Below, piece after piece: positions 30,301-42,300 of a stretch of DNA of 64,000 bases. The notes beneath the pieces were generated by a model. It was given only the letters and a program-made list of their open reading frames with translations. It was not told the origin of the DNA and did no database searches. Numbering within the stretch: the first letter of the stretch is position 1; every line of letters starts with the position of its first letter. The position numbers and the translations under genes are program-made. The stretch comes from Acidobacteriota bacterium (GTDB lineage: Bacteria > Acidobacteriota > Vicinamibacteria > Vicinamibacterales > CAVVIG01). The stretch spans positions 1 to 64,000 of the forward strand of contig JAOBWF010000085.1 in assembly GCA_025463215.1 (NCBI GenBank). Direction: 5' to 3'.

Positions 30301-33300
30301 GCCGACGCCGATGGGCGCTATTCGTGGAACCTCGTCGGCAACGTGCTGCCCGATCGGATTGTGGCCGTAGACGAGGAGACCGGCGAGTTCCGCGACGTGC
30401 GGTTCTCGCTTCAGCGGAGCGGACAGCGGTTGACCGTGGATATCGTCCTGCTCGGCCGCGGCACGCTGCAGGGGCGGACGCTGTCTGAAACCGGCGCGCC
30501 GCTGCGAGACTCGGCGGTGCGGGTCACCAGCCTCACCGACCAGAGCCAATACGCCGCGACCACCGACGCGGACGGACGGTTCTCGATTGCGCGGATTCCG
30601 GTGGGCAACATCCTGATTGAAGCGGTCAACGTCGCGGCGAAGGCGCGGACGTTCGTCAGCCAGGCGATTCCCACCGCGGGCTCGACCACCTTCGCCGAGT
30701 TCGTGCTGCTGACCGTCGAGACGACGCAGGTCACCCTGAAGACCGGCACGATCACCGGCACCACGCTCGCGGCCGACGGCGTCACCCCGATTACCGGCGT
30801 GCCGGTGATTGCCTGGTACCAGTCGAACAGCCAACCGCAGATTCTGTGCCCGCCCGGTCAGGGGGAGTGCGCCGTCGCCGTCGTCAACAGCGATCGGCTG
30901 ACTGGCGCGTATCGCCTCGACGGGGTGACCGCCGGCACCATCCGGCTGCAGACGTTCGATCAGGCCTCGCTGCAGCAGGGGGAAGCACGCGTCATCCTGC
31001 CGCTCGACGGCACCGCCGCCGCGAACATCCTGCTCAGCGGCGGTGTCGGCACGGTGCGCGGCTCCGTGCTCGACGCGCTCGGTCAACCGGTCGCCGGTGC
31101 GCGGGTCGGCGGCGGACTGAGCCTCGCCACGTCCGACGCGGCGGGGCGGTTCACGCTTGCCGACGTTCCGGTGGGTCATCGCGAGATCGTCGCGGTCAGC
31201 GATGCGCTCGGCGTGCAGGGGACGGTCGGCATCGACGTGCTGCTGGCCGGCGAAACGATTGGCGCGACGATCGTGCTGCCGTCGACGGCGAGCGTCGCCG
31301 GCACGGTGTTCGAAGCCGATCGGACCACGGCTGTCGCTGGTGTGGCCGTCTACCTGTTCGCGCGCGCCGGCAGCTCGATCAACGTCGTCGGCACCGCGGT
31401 GACTGACGCCGGCGGCCACTATCGACTCGACAACATTCCGGTCGGCGACTACCAGGCCTCCGCATTCCGCGCTGACTTCAGCGACGGCAACATCCGCGCG
31501 GTCCCGTTGAAGTTCTTCAGGCAGGTGGCCAGGGGCGACATCGTGTTCCGCGGCGGCGGCGGCCGCATCACCGGCGCCGCGCTCGACGCCGACGGCCACA
31601 CGCCGCTCAAGGCGGCCGTCAGCATCTCCGGCGACCAGCTGGTGATTGCCGGCGGCCGCGTCGGCGTCGAGTTCAAGTACGTCCAGAACTACAAGGTCAC
31701 CCAGACCGACTTCACCACCGGCCGGTATCAGTTCGGCGGGATTTGGGTCGGCAAGGCGACGATCAGCGCCGCCGGTCAGTTCAGCCCCGATCCGGTGTCG
31801 CTCGACGCGACCATTCCCGCGGCGAACGCCCTCGTCACGCTCGACATCCGCCTGAGGGCGACGAGCCGGCTCACCGGCACCGTCTACCTGCCGGACGGCG
31901 CGACGCCAGCCGGCCAGAACCTGATTGTGACCTTCAGATCAGACGAAGTGCGCGTCGTCTGCTCCGAGGGCTCGAGCGGCGAACCGCAGTGCACGTCGAT
32001 CCCGCAAGGCATCCAGCAGGAGAACGTCGTCACCGACGAGCACGGCGAGTTCGTGGTGCCGGTGGTCAATGCCGGCGTCTACACCGTATCGGTCGAGGAT
32101 CCGGTATCCGGGCAGATTGGCATCGCGCACGGCTCGGTGCGTGCCGCCGAAGAAGGGCACGTCACCGTGCGGCTTCTCGGGCGAGGCATCGTCACCGTGG
32201 TCGTCAGGGGCAGCGACGGCGTGACGCCGATCCCCGCCGCCAAGGTCGTGCTCGAGCAGACCGACTACCCGAAGACGGCCATGACCGTGATCACCGATGC
32301 CGCGGGCGCGACGGTGTTCAGCGGCGGCGATTCGCTGACGGAAGGATCGTTCACGGTGATCGCCACCGATCTACGCAACGGCTTTGCCGGGCGCGCATCG
32401 GGCAAGGTGACCCGCGACGGCGAACAGGTGACCGTCACCGTGTACCTGTACGACGCGTGGGGCACCGTGACCGGTCACGTGTTCCGTCCCGACGGCGTGA
32501 CGACCGTGCCGTTCTCCGACGTCGTCGTCAGCAATGCGGCGGGTGCGCTCGCCCTGGGCATTACTGACGCGACCGGCTCGTTCCTCGCCGACTTCATACC
32601 GATCGGTCCGGTCTTCATCGAGACATTCGAGGCGGCGACCGCCCGCGTCGGATCGGCCAGCGGCCGCGTCCAGTTCGCCCGGCAGACCGTGCCGGTCGAC
32701 GTGGTCGAGAGCGCGCTGGGAGTCGTGAAGGGGATCCTGCTGCAGAGCGGATCGCTGACGCCGCTGAAAGGCTGGGAGGTGTCGCTCAGCCAGGTGCTGC
32801 CGTCCGGCCGATCGCTGCCGACGCTGCGGACGACGACGAGCATCGACGGGTCGTTCTCGTTCCCTGGCGCGTCCGAGGGGCTGCTGTCGCTGCGGGCGGC
32901 GCGTGAAGGAATCAGCGGCACGGCATCGGCCCAGGTCCGCCTGACGCGCGAAGGGCAGGTCGTCGAGGTGCCGCTGCTCGTCACGCTGGCGACACCGTTG
33001 ACCGGCAGCGTGATTGGCAAGGTCTACAACGCCGATGGCACACCGGGAGCCGACACGCTGGTGCAGGTGTGCCAGGGCTTCGACTGCGGCCCGGCCAACG
33101 GCGTCACCGTCACCGCGGCAGCCGACGGCACGTTCGCCGTCGACAACCTGTCGCTCGGGCGGTTCCTGGTGCGCGCGCGATCGCAGGTGACGAGCAACAG
33201 CGGCACGGCGATCGGCGAGATCCGGTTCGATGGCGAAACCGCGGGCGTGACGGTTGCGCTCAAGGGGCTGTCGACGATTAGCGGCACGGTGCTCAACGGC

Positions 33301-36300
33301 GATGGCTCGGTCGCCGCGGGCGCGAGGCTCGAGTTGACCGGCGTGCCTTCGTCCGACTGCATCGGACCGTGCGTCCAGTTCGCGCTGCCCGATGGCTCGT
33401 TCCGATTCACCGGTGTGTCCGCCAGCAGCTTCTCGCTCGTCGCCACCGGCGCGGTGTCGGAATCGCGCGGAATTGCCGGCGATCGCCTGCTCCCGGGCGA
33501 AACCAAGGCTGTCGTCGTCCGCCTCGAGCCCTTCGGCCAGCTGGCGGGACGGGTGCTGCTGCCCGGCGGCGCGCCGGCTGCCAACATCGTCGCCGAGCTC
33601 GTGTTCGGGCTGCGGCACTTCTTCGCCCAGAGCGGCGCCGACGGCCGGTTCGCGTTCGCCGCGACGCCGCTCGGCGCCTACGCGCTGACGCTGCAGGATC
33701 CGATCGGCGAGGGGATCGTGTCGCGCACCGGTACGATTAGCGGCGCGACGGTGCTCGCCGACGCGGTCCTCGACACCGCGCCGCCGGCGGTGATCGGCGT
33801 CTCACCGGCGCCGGCAGCCGTCGGCGTGGCGCGCGCCGCGACTGTACAGATCACCTTCTCCGAGCCGATTGATCCGGGCACCGCGACGCAGGCGAACATC
33901 ACGGTCAGCGACGGCGTCCGCGCGATCGACGGCACGCTGCAGACCGGCAATGGCGACACCACCGTCACCTTCAGGCCGCTCGCCTTGCTGAAGGACGAGA
34001 CGCGCTTCACCGTGCGGGTCGCCGACATTCGCGATCGCGTCGGCAAGACGCTGACCGCTGCGTACGTCACCGCGTTCACCACCGTCGACATCACGCCGCC
34101 GCGCCCGCTCGCCCTCGATCCGGCCCCCTCGACCACCGGCGTCGCGGTCGACGCGGCGATCCGCGTCAAGTACTCCGAGGCGATCGATCCCGCACGGTTC
34201 CGCGTGCCGCCGATCGCGATCGCCGGCAGCGGCGGGGCGGTCGCCGGCCGCATCGACTATCTGTTCGGCAACACCACGGTCGTATTCACGCCGAATCGGC
34301 CGCTGGCCGACGGCGCGTCGTATCAGGTCCTCCGTGCCGCCGCCACCGACGCCGCCGGCAACGTCGAAGCGGCGCCGGCCGCGTACGCGTTCACGACGAC
34401 CGACCGCACGCCGCCCGCAATCGCCGCCCTGGCGGCACCGCCGTCGGTGATCGAGAACGGCCAGGCGATGGTCGTCGCCACCGTGGGCACGGCCAGCGAC
34501 ATCGCGGTGGTGGACTTCTACATCAACGGCGTGTTCGCGCTGGCGGCGCGGACGGCGCCGTTCACGCTGACCTTCCAGGCGATTCCGACGTACGGAAAGC
34601 CGGGCGACGTGATCAGGATTACGGCGCTGGCGACGGACACGTCCGGCAACCGCTCGACCGCACCGGCGGCGGCGACGATTGCGGTCACCGCCGATGCGCC
34701 GCCGGCGGTCGCAGTGACGGTGGTCACCCCGACCAATGCGCTGAGCGCCCATAACAACGACTTCGTCACTGTCACGGTTCACGCGAAGGACGATCTCGGC
34801 GTCGTCCAGGTCGGCTACAAGGCGCTCACCGGCAATCCGCTCGACGCCGGTACCCGGACCGCGGCGGCCGCTCTCGACCGCACCGCGTCGTTCTCCTTCC
34901 ATGTGCCTGCCGATGCCGCGCCGGGGTCGACCGTCCGCGTGCAGGCGTCGGCGTCCGACACCAAGGGGCAGATCGGCGAAGCGGTGCCCGTCGACATCCT
35001 GGTCCTCGATGCCATCGCGCCGACCGTGACGATTACCGGCGCGACGACCGGCACGATGGTCAACCCGGGGCAGCAGACCACGATCGCCGTCCTGGTGCGG
35101 GACTCCGGCGGTGTCGCGTCGATCACGTTGAACGTGACCGGCGTCGCGCAATTCACCCAGACGCGCAGCGTCGATCCGCCGCAGACGGCGGCGATCACGT
35201 CCTTCACGATCACCATACCGTCGACCGCCAAGACCGGCGATTCGATCTCGATCGTCGCCACCGCGGTCGACCGCGCGGGCAACATCGGCACGTCCGGCAA
35301 CGTCGTGATGCCGGTGGCGGACCGCACGCCGCCGACGGTCCATCTGCACACCGACAACTTCCTGACCGAGGTCGGCGCGGGCACGCCGCTGGTGATCGTC
35401 GCCGATGCCGACGACGATCTGGCGGTCGCCGTGATCGACCTGACGGTCAGCGGCGCGTTCACCCTCGCGCAGTCGCGGACGCCGGCGCAGGCCGTGGCCA
35501 ACGCGCACGAAGAGTTCCGGTTCGACGTGCCGGCCAGCGTGCCGGACGGCGCGACCATCACGCTGGTGGCGCGGGCGACGGATCACGCCGGCAATGTCAG
35601 TCCGCCGGCGACCCTGACGCTCACCGTCCGCTCCGCGCAGACCGTCGTGCTGCCTGGATCGGTGCTGCTCAAGGCGGGTGAATCCGCAATCGTGTCGGTC
35701 GACATCCCGGGTGGCGCACGCTCGCCGGTCCGCGTCGACTTCACGACCGACAACGCGGACGTCGCGACCGTCACCCCGTCGGTGCAGTTTGCCGCTGGCG
35801 AGATCTCGAAAACATTCGTCGTCACCGGCCAGGCGGGCGGCACCGTGCAGATTGGCGCGTCGCTGCGCGGCGTCCCCAGCGCGACGATGACCGTCGTCGT
35901 GCGGGGCGGCATCATTACCGGATTCGTCGTGGACGACCGACTGCGTCCGGTCGGCGGCGCCGACGTCATCGTGAGCGGCGGCGCGACGGTCGCGACGGTG
36001 TCGGCGGCGAACGGCAGCTACACCGTCGAAGGTATCAACGGCCCGGATGTGACGGTGCGAGCCACCGACCCGGCGACGCATCTGTACGGCTTCACCACCG
36101 GAACGATGAGCCGGTACCAGGGCTTCGCGGACATCAGCGTCGTCATGACGACGGCCGCGTCGATTTCCGGCACCGTCTTCGAAAGCGATGCGCAGACCCC
36201 CGCCGGCGGCGGCGTCCGCGTCGACATCTACGAATCGACCGACATGTCGGCGCCGCGGTCGACGGTGTTCACAGACGCTGCGGGCGCCTACACATTCCCG

Positions 36301-39300
36301 TTCGTCCAACTCGGACAGTACGTGCTCGACGCGACCGGCCACAACGGCGAGCGTGCGCGCGCGACGATCCAGCTCGAGGTCAGCGCCCAGCAGGCGACCG
36401 TGCCACTCAGCTTCCTCGGCCACGGCGTCGTCGTCGGCACGGTGATCGGCGGCCTCGGCCAGCCGGTCAACGCCGCCGCCGTCGAGTTCCACGCGTGGAG
36501 CGTCGTCGGCTCAGCCCCCGACGTGCTGGTGACGACCGACGGCACCGGGACGTTCCGGATCGAGGGCGTGCTGGTCGGGCAGTTCTGGCTGACCGCACGC
36601 GACGCGACCACCGGCCAGGCCGGCAGCATTTCAGGCGTCATGAACCGCGCCGGCGACACGGTCACCGCGAATGTGCATCTCGCGGCGTACGCGACGCTCG
36701 CCGGCACCGTCTATCGCGCCGATCGGACGACGACGGTCGCCGGCGCCACGGTGACCACGTCCACGTATCGCCGAACGACAACCGACGAGGCCGGGCGGTA
36801 TCAGTTCGATCTGCTGCCGCTCGGCGCGGTCAGCCTGCGGGTCGACGATGGCAGCGCGCGCGGCGTCGGCGTAGCGTCGACGACGATGACGACAGCCGGC
36901 GGCACACAGGCGCTCGACGTCGTGCTGTTCGCGCAGGGGTCGGTGGTCGTCACGGTGCTCGATGCCAGCGGCGTCATCGTGCCGAATGCGAACGTCTATC
37001 TGACCGTCTCGAACGGCGTCGTGACCGACGGCCTGTATGTCCGTGCCGGCGTCAACGGCGTCGCCGTCATCGACCACGTGCTGGCCGGCACGTTCGACAT
37101 CAGGGCGGACAACGGCGTCCTCAAGGGTTCCACCCTCAACCGGCATGTCGCGGCAGGCGAGGTCCAGCAGGTCACGGTCCGGTTGCAGCCGACCGGCGGC
37201 ATCGCCGGTATCGTCGCCGAGTCCGACGGCCTGACGCCCGCGAGCGGCGGCCATGTCGACATCCGATTCAGCGATTTCAACGTGCTGAGCACGCCGATCG
37301 CCGACGACGGCACCTATCACTTCGATCTGATGCCGCTCGACGCGTACGGCTACGAGCTCAACGTCTACGACGCCGCCGGCCGCTTCCGCGCCTTCGCGAA
37401 GGCTGTCCCCGTGACGCACAACGGCGTGGTCGTGACCAAGAACTTCACGTTCGTCGGGCTCGGCCAGGTGCGCGGGCAGGTGAAGTACGCGGCGACCGGC
37501 GGCACCGCGGCCGATTTCAGTGTCACTGTCCAGACGCGCAATCCGGACTTCACGGCGGCGCACTCCGCGGTCACCAATGCCGCGGGCTTCTACGAGATCA
37601 ACGACGTGCCGGTCGGGCCGTTCACCGCGAGCACCGGCAACCTCGCCCAGCAGTTGTGGGGCGAAGGCGACGGCGCGCTGGCGCACGGCGGCGACGTCGC
37701 CGAAATCAACATCCTGCTGCAGAACAACGCCATCGCCCTGCCGGCGACGCGCAGCGATGCGAACAACTTCTCTGTCGATGTCCAGCCGGACGGCACGCTC
37801 GGTTCGTCGATCGTGTTCAACGAAGCGCTGGCGCTCGACATCGTCGTCTCCGGCGCGCCGCATCGCTTCACCGGCGGTGAAGTGCCGACGGCCGAACAGA
37901 GCGGCCGGGAGATCGTCACACGGCAGAACGGCCTGGCAGGCCTCAACGTGACGCGGAAACTGTTCGTGCCGCTCACCGGCTATTTCGCGCGGGCGCTCGA
38001 CTTCTTCAGCAATCCGACCGCGGATCCGATCACGGTCGACGTCCAGCTGACGACGGAGCTGGCAAACGGGATGATCGTCCGCTCGACATCGAGCGGCGAC
38101 GTGGCGGTCAGTGTCGCAGATGCGGCGAATCCGGATCGGTGGGTCGCATTCGACGATTCACTCGACGGCGATCCCGCGCTCGTCGGCGGCCGTCCCGCCG
38201 CCGCGTTCGTATTCGACGGCGCCGGCGCCCGGACACGCGCCGCCACCGTGTCGGTTGCCGGCACGCCGTCGCGGCTGCAGCTCGGGTGGACCCAGATCGT
38301 GGTGCCGCCTGGCGGCGCCGTCGCCCTGCTGCATTTCGCCGTCCAGCAGACGTCGCGCTTCGCCACCGCGGCGTCGACCGATCGCCTGGTCCGGCTGGCG
38401 CCGGAAGCGCTCGAAGGCATGACGCCGGACGAGATCGCGGCCATCGTGAACTTCGCCGTACCGGCGGACGGCCACAGCATCGTCGCCGCCCTGCCCGCGC
38501 TCACCGGTTCGGTGAGCGGGCACGTGTTCGAGGCGGACGGGTCGACGCCGGCGCCGTTCACTCGGCTGACGTTCAAGAGCGGCGTTCCAGTGTTCGGCCG
38601 GACGCAACACGTGGGAGCCGACGCCATCGGCGCGTTCAGCTTCACGTCGGCGGCGGACGATGGCGCGTCGCATCCGATTCCCCTCGACACCTTCACGCTG
38701 GCCGCCCAGCACCCGCTGACGGGCGTGGCGAGTCCATCGATCGCGGGCGGCTTCGGCGTGGATGATGCCACGGCGCAACTGGACGTCGTCTTCAACAACA
38801 CCGCGATGGTCAGCGGAACCGTGCGCCGCCACAACGGAGTCGCGGTCACCACCGGCTTCGTGCGTGTCAGCCTCGTATTGAACGGACCGGTGATCGCATC
38901 CGCCGCGATCGGCAGCGACGCGCGGTATCGCGTCGCCGGCCTGCTGCCCGGCACCTACGTGCTGTCCGCGTCAATCGCGCAGCAGGGCTCCGCGCTCCTC
39001 GGCATCGGTTCGGTGACCGTCACCGCGGGCGCGGTTGCGACCGCCGATGTGACGATTGAGGCGACCGGCAGCATCGCCGGCACGCTCTCGACGGCGAACG
39101 GTACGCCGGTTCCCGGCGTCGTCGTCAATCTCGGCAACAGTGTCGGCAGCGTTTCGCGGGAAGCGCGCACCGATACCGGCGGCGTGTTCACGTTCAGTGA
39201 CGTGCCGGCCGGCGTGGTGTCGTTGAGCGTGACCGACCCGACAACCGGGCTCAGAATGTCGGCGCCGGCGACGGTCGTCGTGGACGCGGCGACGCCGGTC

Positions 39301-42300
39301 GCGCTCAAGTTCCCCGCCGTCGGCCGGCTCGAGGTGCAGGTGAACTTCCAGCGCGGCGTCGGCGCCGCAAGCGTGGCACTGCAGCTGCAGGAAGCGGTCC
39401 GCGGACCGGACTTCCGCGGCATTGGCGCCACCGATGCCGCCGGGCACAAGACAATGACCGGGCTGAGCGCCGGCACGTTCGTCGTGCGCGCCGCGCATCC
39501 GAATAACACGCGCATCGTCGTCACCGCTTCCGGCACGCTCACCGACGACGGCAGCGCAGTGCCGGTGGCAATCACGCTGCCCGCGGCAGGTACCGTGAGC
39601 GGCCTCGTGACCGATGCGCACGGCGCCGTCGCCGGCATCGCGGTGACGATCCGCAGCACGAACGCCGCCTTCGGCGGCTTCCAGACGGCAACGACCGATG
39701 CCGCCGGCGCTTATGTCATTGCCGGCGTCCCTGACGGCGGCTTCACGGCGACGGTCCAGGAGTTCGGTCGGCAACTGTTCGGCGAGGCGTCCGGCCGCGT
39801 GGACGCCGACGGCCAGAACGTTACCGTCAGCATTTCGCTGACCAACAACGCCGTGTCGCTGCCCGCCGACCGACACGACGCCAACGGGCTGCTCTACCAC
39901 ATTGAGCCGGATGGTCGCATCAGCCAGGCGACCAACGGCACGTTCGGTTACTACTGGATGACCGGCGCCGGCGCCTCGCGCCTCGAGATCGTGTCGAACG
40001 GGGTTGCGACCGCGTTTACCGGATCGAACGTCGGGACGGTCGAGCAGGACGGCCGCGAAATCGTGGTGCGCCAGGCGGGCATCGCGGGGTTGTCGGTCAC
40101 CCGCAAGGTGTTCGTGCCGCGGGCGGGCTACTTCGCGCGGTATGTCGAGCTGCTCACCAATCCGGGCACGACGCCGGTCACGGTCGACCTTCGCGTCAAC
40201 AACACGGTGATCGGTCTCTCCTCGGCGAGTCAGTCGATCAGCGGGACGTCGAGCGGTGACGCCACGCTGGACCTGACAGACGCCGCCAACCCCGATCGCT
40301 GGGTGACGTTCGACGATGTCGACCACGTCGATGCGTTCCGCTACGGGCGGCCGATGCCGACGGCGTTCGTGTTCGACGGGATGGGCGCGGCGCGCCGTGT
40401 CTCGTCGGCGACCACGACCGCAACCGTGGAACAATCGCTCGCCTATGTGTGGCGCGGCATCACCGTCCCGGCCGGACAAACGGTCGGGGTGATGCACTAC
40501 ATCGTGGAGCAGCCGACCGCTGCCGGCGCGACCGCGGCGGCGACGCGGCTGTCACTGGCGCCGCCCGAAGCGCTCGACGGCCTGTCGCCCGAAGAGCTCG
40601 CCGCGATTCAGAATTTCGCGCTGCCCGCCGATGGCGCGAGCACGCTCGACCCGTTGCCGTCGTTGACCGGCAGCGTTGCTGGCCGCGTGCTCGGCAGCGA
40701 CAAGGCCACGCCCATCCCGTACGCGCGCATGACGTTCACGAGTCAGCATCCGTTGTTCGGCCGCACGTGGCCGCTGCAGGCCGGTGAGGACGCGGCGTTT
40801 TCGATCAAGGGGCGCCTCGACGACAACGAACCGATGGCGGTGCCGGTCGCGCCGTTCACGCTGCACGCGTCCCACCCGCAGACCTACGTGGAGATCGACC
40901 AGCCGGGCGATTTCTCCGGCACGGTGACCGGCAATCTGGCCTTCGCGCTCGGTGAGGCTACCGCGAGCTCGTCGACGTACAGCGCCTACTACCCGCCGCA
41001 GAACGCGATCGACGACGATACCAACTCGTTCTGGTACACCGAAACGATCGAAGACGCGCACTGGTTCGACGTGAGCTTCCCCACGGACGTGACGGTGTCG
41101 AGCGTCACGATGCTGACGGACAACCTGCTGTCGGCGGACATCGACCTGCTCGACGCCGCCGGCGGCATCGTCGCGACCGTCGCCAGCGTCGACACGTCGA
41201 CGGGGACGACGACCGTCTCGATTGACGGCGAGGGTGTTCGCCGAGTGAGGGTGACCGATCCGTCGCACCGCAGCGGGATCAGGATCAGAGACCTCCGCAT
41301 CTTCGGCTCCGCGCCGGCATCGGCGGGCGCGGCGCGGCAGGACGTCGTCTTCAGTAACACGGGGACGCTGGTGGTGACGATTCACAAGTCCAGCGGCGCA
41401 CTGGCGGCCTACGGCGACGTCCAGGTCAACGGCGGCCCACCGCTCTACGTCGGCGTCAACGGATCGGTGACTGGCGGCGAAGGCCGCATGACCGGCCTGC
41501 CGACCGGTTCCTACTCGGTGGCGGCACAGGTCACCGCCAACGCCGCGTATTCCCTGAGGGGTTCCGCGACCGCCAGCGTCACCGCCGGGGCAACGTCGAC
41601 CGTGGACGTTACCCTCGAGCCGACCGGCACGGTCCGCGGGCGGGTGACGCGTGCGAACGGCGCGCCGTCGGCCGGGTCCTTCGTGCGCCTCGAACGCAGT
41701 TACCCGTTCTTTGCCGTTCAGAAACAGACCGACACCGACGGGCGCTACGTGTTCGAGGACGTCCCACTCAACTACTACACGCTGACCGCGTACGAGCCTG
41801 CGACCAATTACCGGACCTACGGGTATGCGTACCTGACGACGCCGAACCAGGTCTTCACGCAGGACTTCACGCTCATCGGTCTCGGCACCATCCGTCTGCA
41901 CGTGCAGTACGCGAATGGCGCGCCGGCTGCCGGTTCCTCGGTGCTCGTCAGTCCGGCGTGGAGCGAGTTCCTGGTGACCGCCGACATGAACGGCGATGCG
42001 ACCGCCGTGAATGTGGTCGAGGGAGCGTTCCGCGTGCGGGCGCGGCACCCGCTCAACGACAAGCTCGCGACCGAGATCAGCGGCGTCATCGCAGGCGATG
42101 GCGATTCGCAGCAATTCACGATCGTGTTGCCGCCGGCCGGCGCGATCACCGGCACCGTAACGCGGCCCGACGGCACGCCGGTTCAGTATCCCGACGTGAC
42201 CGTTGACGTTGCCGGAGTCCCGTGGGGGCCGGATTCGATCGACTTCAACGGCCAGTTCGGCTTCAACGCCTTGCCCGCGGGACAGCCGCTGACGGTTCGC

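Noticed and set aside
28906-31599. Long minus-strand ORFs (for example 897, 896, 815, 508 and 887 aa) opposite giant gene 2 and the TonB receptor
   Set aside because: Same GC-driven antisense open frames, no recognisable domains, no plausible gene spacing.
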